Part shown: piece after piece, positions 21,794 to 32,813 of the stretch | Layout of the letters: each line of letters opens with the position of its first letter | Numbering within the stretch: position 1 is the stretch's first letter | Assembly (NCBI GenBank): GCA_003963125.1 | Contig: RXJK01000362.1 | Location: 14,272-49,892 of the forward strand | Source: Hyphomicrobiales bacterium | GTDB taxonomy: Bacteria > Pseudomonadota > Alphaproteobacteria > Rhizobiales > Hyphomicrobiaceae | Length of the DNA stretch: 35,621 nucleotides | Direction of reading: 5' to 3' | Made by a program: the position numbers and the translations under genes | The notes under the pieces: generated by a model | Database searches by the model: none | What the model saw: only the letters and a program-made list of their open reading frames with translations | What the model was told of the DNA's origin: nothing

Positions 21794-23796
21794 TCCGCGG
21801 CCTCGCGCATGACGCCGGCAGGCGCCGGATAGGTCTTCAGATCGAGGATGCGCACCTCGCCCGAGAGCGTGCCCTTGCGGCCGTCCTCGAACGTCACTTC
21901 CGCCGACATGCTGGCTTTCCCGGAGCCGTCGTAGAGCGCCTTCACGAGCGGCGCGTAGCGCTCGGCGATGAACGAGCGGCGCACTTTCTGCGTGCGCGTC
22001 ATCTCACCGTCGTCCGCGTCGAGCTCCTTGAACAGGATCAGGAAGCGTTGGATCTGGGACGCCGCCATCTGCGGCTCTTCAGCCAGCGAGCGGTTGATCT
22101 CGTCGAGGCGCTTGGCGACGATGTCGTAGACGCGCGGATGCGCGGCAAGCTCCTGGTAGCTGGCGTAGGAGACGTTGTTGCGCTCCGCCCAGCTGCCGAC
22201 CGAGACGAGGTCGATGTTGATGAACATCGTCACGTAGTCGCGCCCATGGCCGAAGGCGACCGCCTCGCGTACTTCCGGATAGAACTTGATCCGGTTCTCG
22301 AGATACTTCGGAGAGAACAGCGCGCCGTTGTTGAGGCGGCCGACGTCCTTGGCGCGGTCGATGATCTTGAGGTGGCCGTGGCTGTCGAGGAAGCCGGCGT
22401 CGCCCGTGCGCACCCAGCCGTCCGGCGTCTTGGTCTCGTTCGTGGCTTCGTCGTTCTTGAAGTATTTCAGGAACACGCCAGGGCTGCGGTAGAGCACCTC
22501 GCCCGCATCGCTGATCTTGATCTCGACGTCGGGGCCGGGCTTCCCGACGGTATCGGCGAAGACCTCGCCATCGGGCTGCAGCGTGATGTAGACGCTCGCT
22601 TCCGTCTGCCCGTAGAGCTGCTTCAGGTTGATGCCGAGGGCGCGGTAGAAGCGGAAAAGCTCCGGCCCGATGGCCTCGCCCGCCGTGTAGCCGACGCGCA
22701 GACGCGACAGGCCGATCTGGTTGCGGAGCGGCCCGTACACGAACACGTCGCCGATGCGGTAGAGCAGCCGATCCTTGAGGGACACGGGCTTGCCGTCGAG
22801 GATTTTCTCGCCGCACCGGTCGGCCACCTTGAGGAAGTAGTCGAACATCGCCTTCTTGACGCGGCCCGCATCCTCCATGCGCACGCGGATGCGCGTCAGC
22901 ATGTTCTCGAACACGCGTGGCGGGGCGAAGAAATAGGTGGGCGCGATCTCGCGCCGGTCTTCCGTCACGGTCTCGGGCCCCTCGGGGCAGGCAAGGCACA
23001 AGGCGCCGGCGAGCGTCTGCCCGTAGGAGAAGATGTGGTCGCCGACCCACGCCATCGGCAGGTAAGCGATCAGCGTATCGTCCGGCGTGAAGCGGTCGAA
23101 CGCGTTGCCGTTGCGGGCCGAGATCACGATGTTGTCGTGCGTCAGCATCACGCCCTTTGGGCGCCCCGTCGTGCCGGACGTGTAGAGCATCACGGAGACG
23201 TCGCTGCCCTTGCCTTGGGCGATCTCGTCGAGCCACCAGCCGGCCGCACCCGGATTGACCGATAGCTCCTTGCGACCGAGGCCCAGCACCGTATCGAGCG
23301 CGTGCAGCCGCGTGTGATCGTAGGCCGTGAGCCCGCGCTCTTCCTCGTAGATGACGCGCTCGAGTTTCGGCAGCTGCTCCGACACCGCGATCAGCTTGTC
23401 GACCTGCTCCTGGTCCTGGACGATGGCAAAGCGCACTTCTGCGTGCGCGAGCACGTAGGCCATCTCGTCGGCGACGGAGTCCTGGTAGATCGGCACCGCG
23501 ATGCCGCCGAGGCTCTGCACGGCGGCGAAGGCAGCATAGAGCTTGGGCCGGTTGTCGCCGATGATCGCGGCCGTATCGCCGCGCATGAAGCCCATCTTCC
23601 GGAGGCCGATGGCGAACGTCATGACGAGATCGCTGAACTCGCGCCAGGTCAGCGTCTGCCAGATGCCGAAATCCTTGTGCCGAAGCGCAGGGCGATCCGC
23701 GAACTCCCGTGCGTTGCGCACGAGGAGCTTCGGCGTCGTGTCGGGCGTGGAGCCCGAGCCGGACATGCTGCTGCCAACCGCTTGAGACGCGCTCAA
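21790..23796 (-). CDS. AMP-dependent long-chain-type acyl-CoA synthetase, first gene of the liv operon
   Basis: 668 codons, like the eukaryote-style FAA/FadD15 group. It has TSGTTGRPKG at 206-215, YGQTEAS, DGWVRTGDAGFLDSHGHL and RAKDVGRLNNGALFSPKYLEN. The usual lysine-containing end is modified, as in this subgroup. It would form acyl-CoA from a long-chain or aromatic acid. The start is decided by the ribosome site: GGGAGGA lies seven bases before a TTG at 23794-23796. The longer ATG frame at 23811 would place that site inside the gene. Being translationally linked to livG suggests that it activates the imported compound. Together with the PaaK-like gene at the operon's end, this operon encodes two ligases. 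Confidence 0.9.
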   Translation of the reverse strand: MSASQAVGSSMSGSGSTPDTTPKLLVRNAREFADRPALRHKDFGIWQTLTWREFSDLVMTFAIGLRKMGFMRGDTAAIIGDNRPKLYAAFAAVQSLGGIAVPIYQDSVADEMAYVLAHAEVRFAIVQDQEQVDKLIAVSEQLPKLERVIYEEERGLTAYDHTRLHALDTVLGLGRKELSVNPGAAGWWLDEIAQGKGSDVSVMLYTSGTTGRPKGVMLTHDNIVISARNGNAFDRFTPDDTLIAYLPMAWVGDHIFSYGQTLAGALCLACPEGPETVTEDRREIAPTYFFAPPRVFENMLTRIRVRMEDAGRVKKAMFDYFLKVADRCGEKILDGKPVSLKDRLLYRIGDVFVYGPLRNQIGLSRLRVGYTAGEAIGPELFRFYRALGINLKQLYGQTEASVYITLQPDGEVFADTVGKPGPDVEIKISDAGEVLYRSPGVFLKYFKNDEATNETKTPDGWVRTGDAGFLDSHGHLKIIDRAKDVGRLNNGALFSPKYLENRIKFYPEVREAVAFGHGRDYVTMFINIDLVSVGSWAERNNVSYASYQELAAHPRVYDIVAKRLDEINRSLAEEPQMAASQIQRFLILFKELDADDGEMTRTQKVRRSFIAERYAPLVKALYDGSGKASMSAEVTFEDGRKGTLSGEVRILDLKTYPAPAGVMREAAE

Positions 23797-23985
23797 GTGA
23801 TGTCCTCCCATTCAATCCGCCGCCCTTGCCGGGCAGTCGTTCTTGCCGCCGCCCTTTTCGGGCGGCTGTTCTTGATTGCGGTCGTTGCCGCCAAACGGGG
23901 CGCGAGGTTTTGCCCCTCGGCCGAACCGGCAGTTAGCCAGAGGGGCAGGCCCCGCTCAACGGGATAATGGACAGACAGGAAACAA

Positions 23986-24002
23986 TTTGTCTGCTAGACT
24001 AA
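23986..24002 (-). promoter_or_regulatory. Candidate operator upstream of the ligase/liv operon
   Basis: TTTGTCTGCTAGACTAA is an inverted repeat with seven-base arms (one mismatch) around GCT. It is AT-richer than its surroundings. It lies about 190 bp before the operon's first gene and 39 bp after the end of the Crp/Fnr gene. It does not match the FNR consensus TTGAT-N4-ATCAA. The binding protein is unknown. Confidence 0.3.
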
Positions 24003-24040
24003 GGGGTCGGACTTTTCCGGCCCATGCCGCCGCTGGCCCC

Positions 24041-24787
24041 TTAACCGTCGAATTGGCCGAGGGCCTCGACGTCGAGCACCTGGATGCTTCCCCGGTCGAC
24101 CTTGATCAGCCCCAGCTCTTCCAGCCGCAGAAGGCTCTTGTTGGCGATCTGGCGCGAGACGCCCGCGAGCAGCCCAACTTCCTCCTGCGTCATCTCGATG
24201 CGATCCCCCGCGTTCGGATACAGCACCGGGTTGAACAGCCACGCGATGTGCCGGGCGACGCGGGCGGCCGGGTTGTGCAGCCGGTCGTATTCGACCATGG
24301 CGATGAACTGGCCGATGCGCTCGTTGAGCTGGTGCACCAGGAAACGGCCGAAGCCGGCACTCGTGTCCAAGAGCCACATGAAGATCGGGCGCGGCACCAG
24401 GGCGAGCGTCGTGTCGCGCAGGGCCAGCATGTCGTATTTGCGCGGCTCCGCCTTGAGGACGGTCCCCTCGCCGAACCAGCCGCCCGAGCGCACGCCCGCG
24501 ATGGTGATCGCCTTGCCTTCGGCCGAAATCGCACCGAGCTGCACGAGCCCTTGCGTTACGCCGGTCCAGGCGTCGAGCCGGTCGCCCCGGTGGCAGATGT
24601 AGCTGCCGGCGGAGTAGGTGCGTCGCACGAGCGCCTTCAGCGTGCGCGCGGCTTCGTCCTCGGAAAGCGCATCGCCCCAGTAAGCGATCTGTCGAAGTTC
24701 GTCTTTGGCCGTCACGCGGTCCACCGATTGGTGCAGCAAGCGCGACCTTACGGGACAGGACCCGCCCCGCTCAAGGCGCTGCGACAT
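24041..24787 (-). CDS. Crp/Fnr-family transcriptional regulator
   Basis: 248 codons from the ATG at 24787. A cyclic-nucleotide-binding-like beta domain covers about residues 25-130 (GSYICHRGDRLDAWTGVTQG, VRSGGWFGEG). A long dimer helix (FLVHQLNERIGQFIAM) comes next, then the HTH (MTQEEVGLLAGVSRQIANKSLLRLEELGLI). There is no Cys cluster, so it is not a classical FNR iron-sulphur sensor; the ligand is unknown. The start is uncertain: the ATG at 24787 has no good Shine-Dalgarno site, a GTG at 24718 has GGTGGA, and the open frame runs to 24910. It is divergent from mmsA and lies upstream of the liv operon on the same strand, so it could control either. Confidence 0.85.
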   Translation of the reverse strand: MSQRLERGGSCPVRSRLLHQSVDRVTAKDELRQIAYWGDALSEDEAARTLKALVRRTYSAGSYICHRGDRLDAWTGVTQGLVQLGAISAEGKAITIAGVRSGGWFGEGTVLKAEPRKYDMLALRDTTLALVPRPIFMWLLDTSAGFGRFLVHQLNERIGQFIAMVEYDRLHNPAARVARHIAWLFNPVLYPNAGDRIEMTQEEVGLLAGVSRQIANKSLLRLEELGLIKVDRGSIQVLDVEALGQFDG

Positions 24788-24908
24788 GACCAAAAGGCCG
24801 CAAGAAGGGCAGCTTTGCCCTGCGGCACAAGCGCTTGCGTGGGCCGGAGCATGCGTGTTACCGCACCCGCCATACCTTTCCGCGAAGCGCACGAACTGGA
24901 GGACGCTC

Positions 24909-26405
24909 ATGCTCGACTACGGCCATTTCATCGGCGGCAAGAGGGTCAAGGGCACCAGCGGGCGCACCGGCGACGTGTTCGAGCCCATGACGGGCGAGGT
25001 CCGCGCCAAGGTGGCGCTGGCCAGCAAGGCCGAGGTGGCGGCCGCCGTCGCCAATGCCCAGGCCGCGCAGCCCGCCTGGGCCGCAACCAACCCGCAGCGC
25101 CGCGCGCGCGTGCTGATGAAGTTCCTCGAGCTCGCCCACCGCGACTACGACAAGCTGGCCGATTGCCTCGCCCGCGAGCACGGCAAGACCATCCCCGACG
25201 CCAAGGGCGACATCCAGCGCGGCCTCGAAGTGGTCGAGTTCGCCATCGGCATCCCGCACCTGATGAAGGGCGAGTACACGGAAGGTGCCGGCCCCGGCAT
25301 CGACATCTACTCCATGCGCCAGCCGCTCGGCGTCGTCGCCGGCATCACGCCCTTCAACTTCCCCGCCATGATCCCGCTGTGGAAGTGCGCGCCGGCCATC
25401 GCCTGCGGCAACGCTTTCATCCTGAAGCCCTCCGAGCGCGACCCGGGCGTGCCGCTGATGCTCGCCGAACTTTTCATGGAGGCGGGCCTGCCGGCCGGCA
25501 TCCTCAACGTCGTCAACGGCGACAAGGAAGCCGTCGACGCCATCCTCGACGATCCCGTGATCCAGGCCATCGGCTTCGTCGGCTCGACGCCGATTGCGGA
25601 GTACATCTACGGCCGCGGCTGCGCGAGCGGCAAGCGCGTGCAGTGCTTCGGCGGCGCCAAGAACCACATGATCATTATGCCGGACGCCGACATGGATCAG
25701 GCGGTCGACGCGCTGATCGGCGCGGGCTACGGCTCCGCGGGCGAGCGCTGCATGGCGGTCTCCGTCGCCGTTCCCGTCGGCAAGGCAACCGCCGACAAGC
25801 TGGTCGAGAAGCTCATCCCCCGCGTCGAGAGCCTGAAGATCGGCCCGTCCACGTCGGCCGACGCGGACTTCGGCCCCGTCGTCACGGCGGCGCACCTCAA
25901 GAAGGTGAAGGACTACGTCGACATCGGCATCAAAGAAGGCGCCAAGCTCAAGGTCGACGGCCGGAACTTCAAGATGCAGGGCTACGAGAACGGCTTCTAC
26001 ATGGGCGGCTGCCTCTTCGACGAGGTGACCAAGGACATGCGCATCTACAAGGAGGAGATCTTCGGTCCCGTCCTCTCCGTGGTGCGCGCCAAGACCTACG
26101 AGGAAGGCCTGAAGCTGGCCAACGACCACGAGTACGGCAACGGCGTCGCCATCTTCACGCGCGATGGCGATGCGGCGCGCGACTTCGCGGCCAAGGTGCA
26201 AGTCGGCATGGTCGGCATCAACGTGCCGATCCCGGTGCCGCTCGCCTACTACACGTTCGGCGGCTGGAAGCGTTCGGCCTTCGGCGACTTGAACCAGCAC
26301 GGGCCCGATTCGGTGCGCTTCTACACCAAGACCAAGACCGTCACCTCGCGCTGGCCCTCGGGCGTCAAGGAAGGCGCCGAGTTCGTCATCCCGACGATGA
26401 AGTAG
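24909..26405 (+). CDS. mmsA: Methylmalonate-semialdehyde dehydrogenase (CoA-acylating)
   Basis: 498 codons, the family's normal length. It converts methylmalonate semialdehyde to propionyl-CoA with NAD and CoA, the last valine-specific step; malonate semialdehyde is also used. The oxyanion Asn150 is in TPFNFPAM and the catalytic Cys281 in GSAGERCMA. The general-base Glu of ordinary aldehyde dehydrogenases is absent, with QCFGGAKNH in its place, which marks the CoA-dependent ALDH6 group. The ATG has GGAGG six bases upstream. It is divergent from the Crp/Fnr gene; the 121-bp gap holds a 10-base palindrome CAAGCGCTTG (24828-24837) and GGGCA-GCTT-TGCCC (24807-24820), possible control sites. It works with mmsB, 12 kb away. 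Confidence 0.95.
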   Translation: MLDYGHFIGGKRVKGTSGRTGDVFEPMTGEVRAKVALASKAEVAAAVANAQAAQPAWAATNPQRRARVLMKFLELAHRDYDKLADCLAREHGKTIPDAKGDIQRGLEVVEFAIGIPHLMKGEYTEGAGPGIDIYSMRQPLGVVAGITPFNFPAMIPLWKCAPAIACGNAFILKPSERDPGVPLMLAELFMEAGLPAGILNVVNGDKEAVDAILDDPVIQAIGFVGSTPIAEYIYGRGCASGKRVQCFGGAKNHMIIMPDADMDQAVDALIGAGYGSAGERCMAVSVAVPVGKATADKLVEKLIPRVESLKIGPSTSADADFGPVVTAAHLKKVKDYVDIGIKEGAKLKVDGRNFKMQGYENGFYMGGCLFDEVTKDMRIYKEEIFGPVLSVVRAKTYEEGLKLANDHEYGNGVAIFTRDGDAARDFAAKVQVGMVGINVPIPVPLAYYTFGGWKRSAFGDLNQHGPDSVRFYTKTKTVTSRWPSGVKEGAEFVIPTMK

Positions 26406-26435
26406 GCTGGGGCGGACGGCCTCGACGCTGCACTT

Positions 26436-26571
26436 CCTCCCCCTCTCCCCGCCCAGCGGGGAGAGGGCCGGGGTGAGGGGCAGCCCCACGAAACCGGTCA
26501 AAATTTTCTGCCCCTCACCCTAACCCTCTCCCCATCCGCTGCGCGCATGGGGAGAGGGAACTGTCTTTTGA
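26436..26571. repeat. Paired inverted repeats after mmsA, family F
   Basis: Unit 1 (26436-26483) has CCCTCTCCCCGC/GCGGGGAGAGGG arms and ends GGGGTGAGGGG. Unit 2 (26509-26571) begins CCCCTCACCC and has CCCTCTCCCCAT/ATGGGGAGAGGG arms. They are oriented head to head around an AAAATTTT centre. The first stem may serve as the mmsA transcript end. The rest of the 26406-26840 gap holds only the Fur-like site. Confidence 0.65.
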
Positions 26572-26773
26572 GCCGTTTGCTCGGGCCCAAGCGCAGTGGG
26601 CCTGCCGCCACACTCGGTCCGCTTACGGACGGCGGATGCTGCGCCGCAAGTTTCGCGCGACCGACCTGTCTTAAAGCTGTTACCCGAGCGAATTCATGTT
26701 GTTCCGTCACGACTCGTTGCATGCGCCCCTCCAGGGGTGCGTGAGCCCCTGGAAGCAGTTGGACATGATGCAA

Positions 26774-26790
26774 TTGACAATCATTCGCAA
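26774..26790 (+). promoter_or_regulatory. Fur-box-like site upstream of the porin gene
   Basis: TTGACAATCATTCGCAA follows the 7-1-7 Fur pattern TGAxAAT-C-ATTxxCA. It differs at only two places from a common form, TTGAGAATCATTCTCAA. It lies 50 bp upstream of the porin start. The first six bases are also a perfect -35 TTGACA, though the matching -10 position (CACCAA) is poor. Control by iron is an inference. Confidence 0.4.
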
Positions 26791-26840
26791 CTAAGCCACC
26801 AAAGTCGTGGCCGTGGCGACCATGAGGGGTTCTGTTCGAC

Positions 26841-28952
26841 ATGCAGGGGGCGGGCAAAATGCCGGCGCGCCGTCGCGGTGCAGGCCGCGTGGCCCGCAGC
26901 CGGCGCGCCCTCGCCGCAGGCCTGTGGCCGTTGTCGGCGGTCCTGGCAGTGGCCGTCGTAGGCCCGCAGGGCGCTGCAGCGCAGGAAGCGGGCAAGGCAT
27001 CTTCGGACAAGACGCCCGCCAACGCCTGGTCCGGCAGTTACCTGGGCGGCGGCCTCGGCATCTCCTGGGGACAGGGCAACTGGCGCACCGAGGGCCCGGC
27101 CGGCGAGACCGCCAGTGGCCGCTTCAACTTTTTCAACGAGTTCGACGCCTTCAAGGGCACGGGTAGTTACTCGGTCGCCATCCAGGGCGGCCGCGACTGG
27201 CGGCTTCCGTCGGGCGTCGTGCTCGGTGTCGTCGCAGACGCGCAGGCCTCTAGTCTTGTCCAGGGCCGCGAAACCCAGACGACGGCCAACGTCGGGCAGG
27301 CGCGCATCGCCGAGGACGTCGCCCTTCTCGGCACCGTTCGCGGCCGTCTCGGCGTCGTCCGCGACAACTGGCTCTGGTACGGTACGGCCGGTTGGGCCTG
27401 GAGCTGGAATCACTACACCCGTGATCAGCTCTCCGGAACGCCGACGGGCGGCACGGCTACGCCGGGCACGTCCGAACTCGTCAACGTCTTTCGCAGCGGC
27501 TACGCGGTCGGCGGCGGCGTGGAGATGCCCGTCGCGCGCAACTGGACGGCCGATTTCCAGTACCTCTACACGAGCTTCGGCACGACGAGTGCCCACTTCG
27601 CGCAGGGCGCGCAGACGATCTCGTCCAATCTCGATCTGCAAACCGTGCGCCTCGGCCTCAACTATCGCTTCGACGCGGACGCGAAGGGCGAAGAGCAGCG
27701 CCTGCCGCAGCCGCCCAAGAGCCTCGATTGGAGCGTGCACGGGCAGACCACCTACGTGCAGCAGTACGTGCCGGGCTTCCGCTCGCCGTATGTCGGCACC
27801 AACAGCCTCACCCCCAACCAGACGCGGCAGACCTGGGACGCGACCTTCTACCTGGGCTTCCGTCCGTGGCAGGACGCCGAGGTCTGGATCAATCCCGAGA
27901 TCGACCAGGGCTTCGGCGTGTCCGGCACGTTGGGCCTGGCCGGCTTTTCCAGCGGCGAAGCGTACAAGCTCGGTTCCGAGCATCCTTACGCGCGCATTCA
28001 CCGCAGCTTCATCCGCCAGACCTTCAACATCTCCGGCGAGAGCGAGAAGGTGGAAGCCGGTCCCAACCAGCTTGCCGGCACCCAGCGCGAGAACCGCGTC
28101 GTGGTGACGGTCGGCAAGTTCGGCGTGCCCGACATCTTCGACACCAACAAGTACGCGCACGATCCGCGCGCCGACTTCCTCAACTGGTCGCTGATCGACA
28201 CGGGCTCCTTCGACTACGCCGCCGATGCCTGGGGCTACACCTACGGCGCCGCGGTGGAGTTCTATTCTAAGCGGTGGGCGCTGCGCCTTGGCCTGTTCGA
28301 CCTGCCGACGGTGCCGAACTCGACCCAGCTCGACCCGACCTTCGGCCAGTTCCAGTGGGTCGGCGAGATCGAGCGCCGCTACGAAGTGAATGGCAACCCC
28401 GGCAAGGTCGCGTTGACGGCCTTCCTCACGCGTGCCCGCATGGGCCGCTTCTCCGACGCCATCGCGCTCGCCAATGCCACGTCGCAGCCGGCCGATATCA
28501 CAGCGGTGCGCGCCTATCGCAGCCGCGGCGGCATCAGCTTCAACATGGAGCAGCAGATCACGCCGACCATCGGCTTCTTCGCCCGCGCCGGCTGGGCCGA
28601 CGGCAGCTCCGAGCCCTTCGCCTTCACCGACATCGACCGCACGGCCGCGGCGGGCCTCGTCTTCAATGGCAAGGCCTGGGGCCGGCCCGACGACACGCTC
28701 GGCGTCGCGGGCGTCGTCAACGGCATCTCGCGCGTGCACCAGGAGTTCCTGAATGCCGGCGGCCTCGGCATCCTCGTCGGCGACGGCCGCCTGCCGAGCC
28801 CCGCGGGCGAGCGCATCCTCGAGACCTACTACAGCTTCCCCGTCGGCTCCTTCCGCGCCACGCTCGACTACCAGTACGTCGAGAACCCCGCCTACAACAC
28901 CGAGCGCGGCCCCGTCTCCATCATCGGCACCCGCATCCGCAAGGCGTTCTAA
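26841..28952 (+). CDS. Two-barrel outer-membrane protein: Omp25-like barrel fused to an OprB-like carbohydrate porin
   Basis: 703 codons. The N-terminus is basic and then hydrophobic, with signal cleavage near AAA|Q48. Residues about 62-278 form a small barrel of the Omp25/OmpA-like type (WSGSYLGGGLGISWG at the start, LRLGLNYRF-like end). A Pro/Gln-rich linker (279-295) follows. Residues 296-703 form an OprB-like porin (GQTTYVQQYVPGFRSPY, HRSFIRQTFNISGE, final Phe). Each half ends in an aromatic strand as a free barrel would. The second half should pass sugars or other small solutes; the role of the first is unknown. I use ATG 26841 (GAGGGG eleven bases upstream); ATG 26859 is possible. A Fur-box-like site lies upstream. 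Confidence 0.82.
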   Translation: MQGAGKMPARRRGAGRVARSRRALAAGLWPLSAVLAVAVVGPQGAAAQEAGKASSDKTPANAWSGSYLGGGLGISWGQGNWRTEGPAGETASGRFNFFNEFDAFKGTGSYSVAIQGGRDWRLPSGVVLGVVADAQASSLVQGRETQTTANVGQARIAEDVALLGTVRGRLGVVRDNWLWYGTAGWAWSWNHYTRDQLSGTPTGGTATPGTSELVNVFRSGYAVGGGVEMPVARNWTADFQYLYTSFGTTSAHFAQGAQTISSNLDLQTVRLGLNYRFDADAKGEEQRLPQPPKSLDWSVHGQTTYVQQYVPGFRSPYVGTNSLTPNQTRQTWDATFYLGFRPWQDAEVWINPEIDQGFGVSGTLGLAGFSSGEAYKLGSEHPYARIHRSFIRQTFNISGESEKVEAGPNQLAGTQRENRVVVTVGKFGVPDIFDTNKYAHDPRADFLNWSLIDTGSFDYAADAWGYTYGAAVEFYSKRWALRLGLFDLPTVPNSTQLDPTFGQFQWVGEIERRYEVNGNPGKVALTAFLTRARMGRFSDAIALANATSQPADITAVRAYRSRGGISFNMEQQITPTIGFFARAGWADGSSEPFAFTDIDRTAAAGLVFNGKAWGRPDDTLGVAGVVNGISRVHQEFLNAGGLGILVGDGRLPSPAGERILETYYSFPVGSFRATLDYQYVENPAYNTERGPVSIIGTRIRKAF

Positions 28953-29002
28953 GCCCCCAGCCCGGGCTTATGCGCATCCCCTACGGCAGCGCACCACCCT
29001 CT

Positions 29003-29114
29003 GCATTCCCGGAAGGCGCGAAGCGCCTGTCCGGAATCTTGCGGGGTCGAGTTCATGCGCCACGCTGCAAGGCCCCGGACAGCCGCGCTTGCGCGCGGCT
29101 TCCGGGGACGCAAA
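29003..29114. repeat. Composite paired palindrome, family C copy 4
   Basis: GCATTCCCGGAAGGCGC...GCGCCTGTCCGGAATCTTGC, a spacer, then GCAAGGCCCCGGACAGCC...GGCTTCCGGGGACGC. The total is 112 bp, matching copy 3 at 2869-2981 in order and orientation. It lies between convergent genes, where it may end both transcripts. Confidence 0.65.
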
Positions 29115-29139
29115 ATGAAGAAAGGTCGCAGCGTGTCTT

Positions 29140-29889
29140 TCAGTGCCGGCCGGGGACGAGCGGCACACCGACGTTGAACATCACAGAGGCATCGGGGCTG
29201 TCGCGGCCGATGCCGGCGAAGGCACCGATGCCGATCTCGACGTGCCGGCCGGGCTCGATCTCCGCTTCGAGGAAAAGGGCAGGTCCGACGCGGTGATCCT
29301 GCATCGAAGGTCCGCTCCCGGCGATGTTGGTGATGCGGCCGAAGCCCATGCTGCCGAGCGCGAGACCGTGCGCGACCTCCGTCTTGCCGCGCCAGATGTA
29401 GCTGAAGTCGAACCCCGGCTCGGCGCCGCGTCCGAACGTTTTCTCGACGAACGGATTGACGAGCAGCGATGTCGGTCCGCGGCTCCAGTGCAAAAGCGGA
29501 CCGGTGATGAGCGCATTGTGGATGCCCTCGCTGGTCGCCACTTCCACCGAGTTGAACCAGCCCAATGCCAGCCCTTCTTTCCGGACGGGGATGAGCACGG
29601 AGATGCTCTCGAACGAGAGGCGCGCGAGCCGCGTGGCCTCGCCGTCGGACTTGTCGACGAGCGCGCCGACCTCAAGCATCCAGCGGTCCGAAACGCCGTA
29701 GCCGAGCTTGAACTCGTGCGCGTTGCGAGGACCGGTGCGCGGGTCTCCGAGATTGATCCCGCTCAGCGCCTCGCCTTCGAGCGCGCCTCTGCTGACCTCG
29801 GGCGCATGAATGTCGAACGATTGGGCGTTGCATGGCGCGGTGGTGCAGGCGAACAAGCTCGTGATCGCGAGAACCTTCGGCAGGCGCAT
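29140..29889 (-). CDS. Exported protein, probable small outer-membrane beta-barrel, function unknown
   Basis: 249 codons. The signal peptide MRLPKVLAITSLFACTTAPCNA is cleaved before Q; a lipobox reading (LFAC) is possible but has Phe at -2. The mature part has alternating amphipathic strands (HEFKLGYGVSDRWMLEVGALVD, VGPALFLEAEIEPGRHVEIGIGAF) and ends VMFNVGVPLVPGRH, which suits a small barrel such as those in phenol-pathway OMPs. I do not recognise the family. The ATG at 29887-29889 has AGAGG at nine bases. An ATG six bases upstream is closer to it. It is convergent with the two-barrel porin gene. Confidence 0.7.
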   Translation of the reverse strand: MRLPKVLAITSLFACTTAPCNAQSFDIHAPEVSRGALEGEALSGINLGDPRTGPRNAHEFKLGYGVSDRWMLEVGALVDKSDGEATRLARLSFESISVLIPVRKEGLALGWFNSVEVATSEGIHNALITGPLLHWSRGPTSLLVNPFVEKTFGRGAEPGFDFSYIWRGKTEVAHGLALGSMGFGRITNIAGSGPSMQDHRVGPALFLEAEIEPGRHVEIGIGAFAGIGRDSPDASVMFNVGVPLVPGRH

Positions 29890-30061
29890 GAACATCGGCC
29901 TCTGAATAGCGTCGACGCACTGTCACGGCCCCGCGCGGAGCAATGTAGCGGAGTTCACGCCGATTGCGGTGTTCACGGAGCAACAGGCGCGTGTGTTCGC
30001 GATGTTGTGATGGGCGTGTAGGTCAGTTCGACGCGCAGCGGAGCGGTCGACGCCCCCGCTT

Positions 30062-30155
30062 GGTCATCCCGGTGCTCGTCACCGGGATCCAGCCATCCGC
30101 AGACTCCGGCGAGAGAGGAACGATGGACCCCGGCAACAAGTGCCGGGGTGACAGG
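30062..30155. repeat. REPIN-like pair, family E
   Basis: GGTCATCCCGGTG...CACCGGGATCCAGCC, then GATGGACCCCGGC...GCCGGGGTGACAGG, 94 bp in all. The ends resemble family D (GTCAT, GGATCCA, TGGACC), but the halves are in the opposite order. It lies downstream of gyrB; the rest of the 29890-30213 gap has no gene. Confidence 0.65.
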
Positions 30156-30213
30156 AGTGGAGCGGCACACGGTCAATACGCCGCTTGGCCTCCCAACATC
30201 GCTGCGCGGAACG

Positions 30214-32691
<2,478 letters not shown>

Positions 32692-32756
32692 TCAAGCCGT
32701 GGAATCTACACCAAAAGCCCCCGGAGAGCACGCCCAAAAGAGCCGTCGTCAACGCC

Positions 32757-32797
32757 AAAAAAAGTACGAAATTTCAGGGTCCTAAAAGCCAATTTCG
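32757..32797 (-). terminator. Probable Rho-independent terminator after recF
   Basis: On the minus strand CGAAATT pairs with AATTTCG (arms at 32791-32797 and 32767-32773), followed three bases later by seven T residues (32757-32763). The stem is short and AT-rich, so strength is uncertain. Confidence 0.5.
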
Positions 32798-32813
32798 GGC
32801 GCTGTGAGCGACT

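Noticed and set aside
23876-26476. Long plus-strand frame (866 codons) across the Crp/Fnr gene and mmsA
   Set aside because: It is out of frame with mmsA, Arg-rich and without domains, so a shadow.
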